From JBEAOO01 sp041164825 (lineage in GTDB: Bacteria; Pseudomonadota; Gammaproteobacteria; Burkholderiales; Burkholderiaceae_C): a stretch of DNA of 17,657 bases. The translations under genes were made by a program, and so were the position numbers. This document shows positions 15,859-17,657 of this stretch, piece by piece. Every line of letters starts with the position of its first letter. Position 1 is the first letter of the stretch. The stretch covers positions 1-17,657 of the forward strand of contig JBEAOO010000136.1 of assembly GCA_041164825.1 (NCBI GenBank). The letters run 5' to 3'. The notes beneath the pieces are model-generated. The model searched no databases. It saw nothing but the letters and a program-made list of their open reading frames with translations, and was not told the origin of the DNA.

Positions 15859-17421
15859 ATGAAACCCATCTGGATCGTTGACGACGACCAATCCATCCGC
15901 TTCGTGCTGGAAAAAGCGCTGACCCGCGACGGCTTGGCCGTGCGCGTGTTCAGCAACCCACGCGATGTGCTGGCCGCGCTCGACGACGACGTTCCCCAGG
16001 TGCTGGTGTCCGACATCCGCATGCCCGGCGGTTCGGGCATTGATTTGCTCACCACCGTCAAAGAGCGCCTGCCCGGCCTGCCGGTCATCATCATGACCGC
16101 CTACTCCGACCTGGACAGCGCCGTGAGCGCGTTCCAGAGCGGCGCGTTCGAGTACCTGCCCAAACCGTTTGACGTGCCGAAAGCGGTGGAGTTGATCCGC
16201 CGTGCGCTCGAAGAAAGCGTGCGCGAAGAAGTGCGTGACGAGCGCATGGCGCAAATGCCCGAAATGCTCGGCCAAGCGCCGGCCATGCAGGACGTGTTTC
16301 GCGCCATCGGCCGCTTGAGCCAAAGCATCGTTACCGTCTTGATCACTGGCGAGAGTGGTTCGGGCAAAGAGCTGGTGGCCCACGCGCTGCACAAACACAG
16401 CCCGCGTGCCAACGGCCCGTTCGTGGCCATCAACACCGCGGCCATCCCGAAGGATTTGCTGGAGAGCGAGCTCTTCGGCCACGAGCGTGGCGCTTTCACT
16501 GGCGCACAAACCACGCGCCGTGGCCGCTTTGAGCAGGCCGATGGCGGCACGCTGTTTCTCGACGAAATCGGCGACATGCCGTTTGACCTGCAAACGCGTT
16601 TGTTGCGCGTGCTCAGCGACGGCCAGTTCTACCGCGTGGGCGGCCACAACCCGATGCGCAGCAATGTGCGCGTGATCGCGGCCACCCACCAAAACTTGGA
16701 GGACCGCGTCAAACAAGGCGTGTTCCGCGAAGACTTGTTTCACCGCCTGAACGTGATTCGCTTGCGCCTGCCCGCGCTGCGCGAGCGCGCTGAGGACGTG
16801 CCGGCGCTGACCCGCTTCTTCCTGCAAAAAAGCGCCAAAGAACTGGGCGTGGAAGCCAAGCGCATCACCGAGCCGGCGCTGGAGCGGCTGATGGCGTTCG
16901 ACTTCCCCGGCAACGTGCGCCAGCTCGAAAACATTTGCCACTGGCTGACCGTGATGGCGCCGGCGCAGGTGATCGAGTCGAAGGACTTGCCGCCCGAGCT
17001 GCTGGTGGGGCGCGGTCCGAGCGCGTTGGCGGCGGCGGCAGCACCCTTGCCTTCAGTCGAGTCGGTGGTGAGCGCGGCTGTGCCGGCGTGGCACCCTGCT
17101 GAGCCCGTGGCTGCGTTGGACGGCGCACCGCTGGCTCACGCTGCACCGGCGCTGTCGGATGTGACGCCCGCGCCCCTGCCGACGGCCGCTGGCGCGGACG
17201 GCGGATCGGCGTGGCTCGGCGACCTGGAGCGCGAAGCGCGTGCCTTGCTGCAAGCCGGCGCACCCGAGGTGTGGGATGTGTTGACGCGCAAGTTCGAAGC
17301 GCGCTTGATCCACACCGCGCTTGAGATCACCCGCGGACGCCGCATCGAGGCCGCGCAAAAACTCGGCATCGGCCGCAACACCATCACGCGCAAGATTCAG
17401 GAGCTGGGTCTCGAGGACTGA
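15859..17421 (+). CDS. glnG: Nitrogen-regulation response regulator NtrC (NR I)
   Basis: NtrC is the sigma-54-dependent enhancer-binding activator of nitrogen-limitation genes such as glnA. The 520-residue protein has a receiver domain (1-122; acidic pocket DDD at 8-10, phospho-acceptor Asp52, Lys102 in YLPKPF). An AAA+ domain follows (about 137-375) with Walker A GESGSGKE (164-171), the sigma-54-contacting loop GAFTGA (211-216), Walker B GGTLFLDE (229-236) and FPGNVRQLEN (349-358). A Fis-type helix-turn-helix ends the protein (EAAQKLGIGRNTITRKIQELGL, 497-518). An Ala/Pro-rich linker of about 65 residues (386-450) separates AAA+ from the DNA-binding domain, which explains the length above the 469 residues of E. 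coli NtrC. No strong ribosome site precedes ATG 15859. The gene is also called ntrC. Confidence 0.97.
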   Translation: MKPIWIVDDDQSIRFVLEKALTRDGLAVRVFSNPRDVLAALDDDVPQVLVSDIRMPGGSGIDLLTTVKERLPGLPVIIMTAYSDLDSAVSAFQSGAFEYLPKPFDVPKAVELIRRALEESVREEVRDERMAQMPEMLGQAPAMQDVFRAIGRLSQSIVTVLITGESGSGKELVAHALHKHSPRANGPFVAINTAAIPKDLLESELFGHERGAFTGAQTTRRGRFEQADGGTLFLDEIGDMPFDLQTRLLRVLSDGQFYRVGGHNPMRSNVRVIAATHQNLEDRVKQGVFREDLFHRLNVIRLRLPALRERAEDVPALTRFFLQKSAKELGVEAKRITEPALERLMAFDFPGNVRQLENICHWLTVMAPAQVIESKDLPPELLVGRGPSALAAAAAPLPSVESVVSAAVPAWHPAEPVAALDGAPLAHAAPALSDVTPAPLPTAAGADGGSAWLGDLEREARALLQAGAPEVWDVLTRKFEARLIHTALEITRGRRIEAAQKLGIGRNTITRKIQELGLED

Positions 17422-17460
17422 ATCCTGCTCGAAGCTTTTCCGTTCGACGTTGTGTGGCGA

Positions 17461-17560
17461 GGGCGGCGATGGGCCGGGCCGATGTGCTCCGTGTCCCCCG
17501 GACCCGCTGCGCGTGCCCTCCTCCTTCACCTGCGCACATCGCCCCGGCCCATCACCGCCC
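17461..17560. repeat. Large imperfect inverted repeat after ntrC
   Basis: A left arm at 17461-17487 and a right arm at 17534-17560 are reverse complements at 25 of 27 positions (mismatches at arm positions 7 and 19), with a 46-nt C-rich spacer. The arms begin GGGCGG and end GATGTGC, with a GATGGGCCGGG core. GTGTG/CACAC stretches just outside can extend the stem after a small bulge. No T-run follows, so it is not a simple intrinsic terminator. The rest of the non-coding 17422-17657 stretch shows no gene. It could be a dispersed intergenic palindrome or the remnant of a small non-autonomous element. Confidence 0.75.
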
Positions 17561-17657
17561 CTGCACACGCGGTGGCACGCGTTGACGTGGCCCGCCACCG
17601 CCGGTTCAGGGAGCGCTGTGCCGGATTCGCTTTGCGCAGGTCAAGGGGGAGCCGGCC

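Noticed and set aside
15853..16941. 362-codon minus-strand open frame
   Set aside because: Antisense shadow of ntrC.
17053..17598. 181-codon minus-strand open frame covering the post-ntrC inverted repeat
   Set aside because: Mostly antisense to ntrC, with no recognisable domain; the repeat itself looks non-coding.

Overview
The window looks like a chromosomal segment of a GC-rich betaproteobacterium, most likely Burkholderiales and probably Comamonadaceae. This is an inference from four things: high-GC codon use, the gyrA / ompA-like / ubiG / HAD-phosphatase order, a betaproteobacterial-type tmRNA tag (ANDSTYALAA), and a glnA-ntrB-ntrC locus with a sigma-54-type glnA promoter. No transposase, integrase, phage gene, CRISPR array or toxin-antitoxin pair is visible. 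The content is mostly core genome.

Layout. (1) 1-2519, minus strand: the 5' 839 codons of gyrA; the C-terminal end lies beyond the window. (2) 2775-4956, plus strand: an OmpA-C-type outer-membrane lipid- or peptidoglycan-linked protein with a strong terminator, then ubiG and a HAD phosphatase usually called gph but possibly the cell-wall-recycling enzyme MupP. (3) 4971-5341: ssrA (tmRNA), followed by two hairpins and then, on the minus strand, a secreted LigE-type ATP-dependent DNA ligase (5434-6330). (4) 6522-7343: an AIM24/TIGR00266 protein. (5) 7461-12098: a tight run of five plus-strand genes: an exported YVTN-type beta-propeller, a divergent secreted polysaccharide deacetylase, a membrane fatty-acid-hydroxylase/sterol-desaturase family protein, an EI24/CysZ-like membrane protein and a stand-alone MoCF/CinA-N domain protein. 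Overlaps of 17 bp and 4 bp indicate translational coupling. (6) 12354-17421: the nitrogen-control locus, with glnA behind a -24/-12 promoter, a small exported coiled-coil protein of unknown function, and ntrB and ntrC. (7) 17422-17657: no gene, but a near-perfect 27-bp inverted repeat.

How the parts work together. NtrB and NtrC sense nitrogen status and NtrC activates sigma-54 promoters, so the GGGCAC-N5-CTGCT element 91 bp upstream of the glnA start makes a locally complete regulatory circuit. The five-gene run in (5) looks like an envelope-directed operon whose joint role I cannot name. The best candidates for something undescribed are this operon (with its non-canonical deacetylase active site), the unknown exported protein inserted between glnA and ntrBC, and the palindromic element after ntrC. 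I see no clearly new defence or mobile system here.
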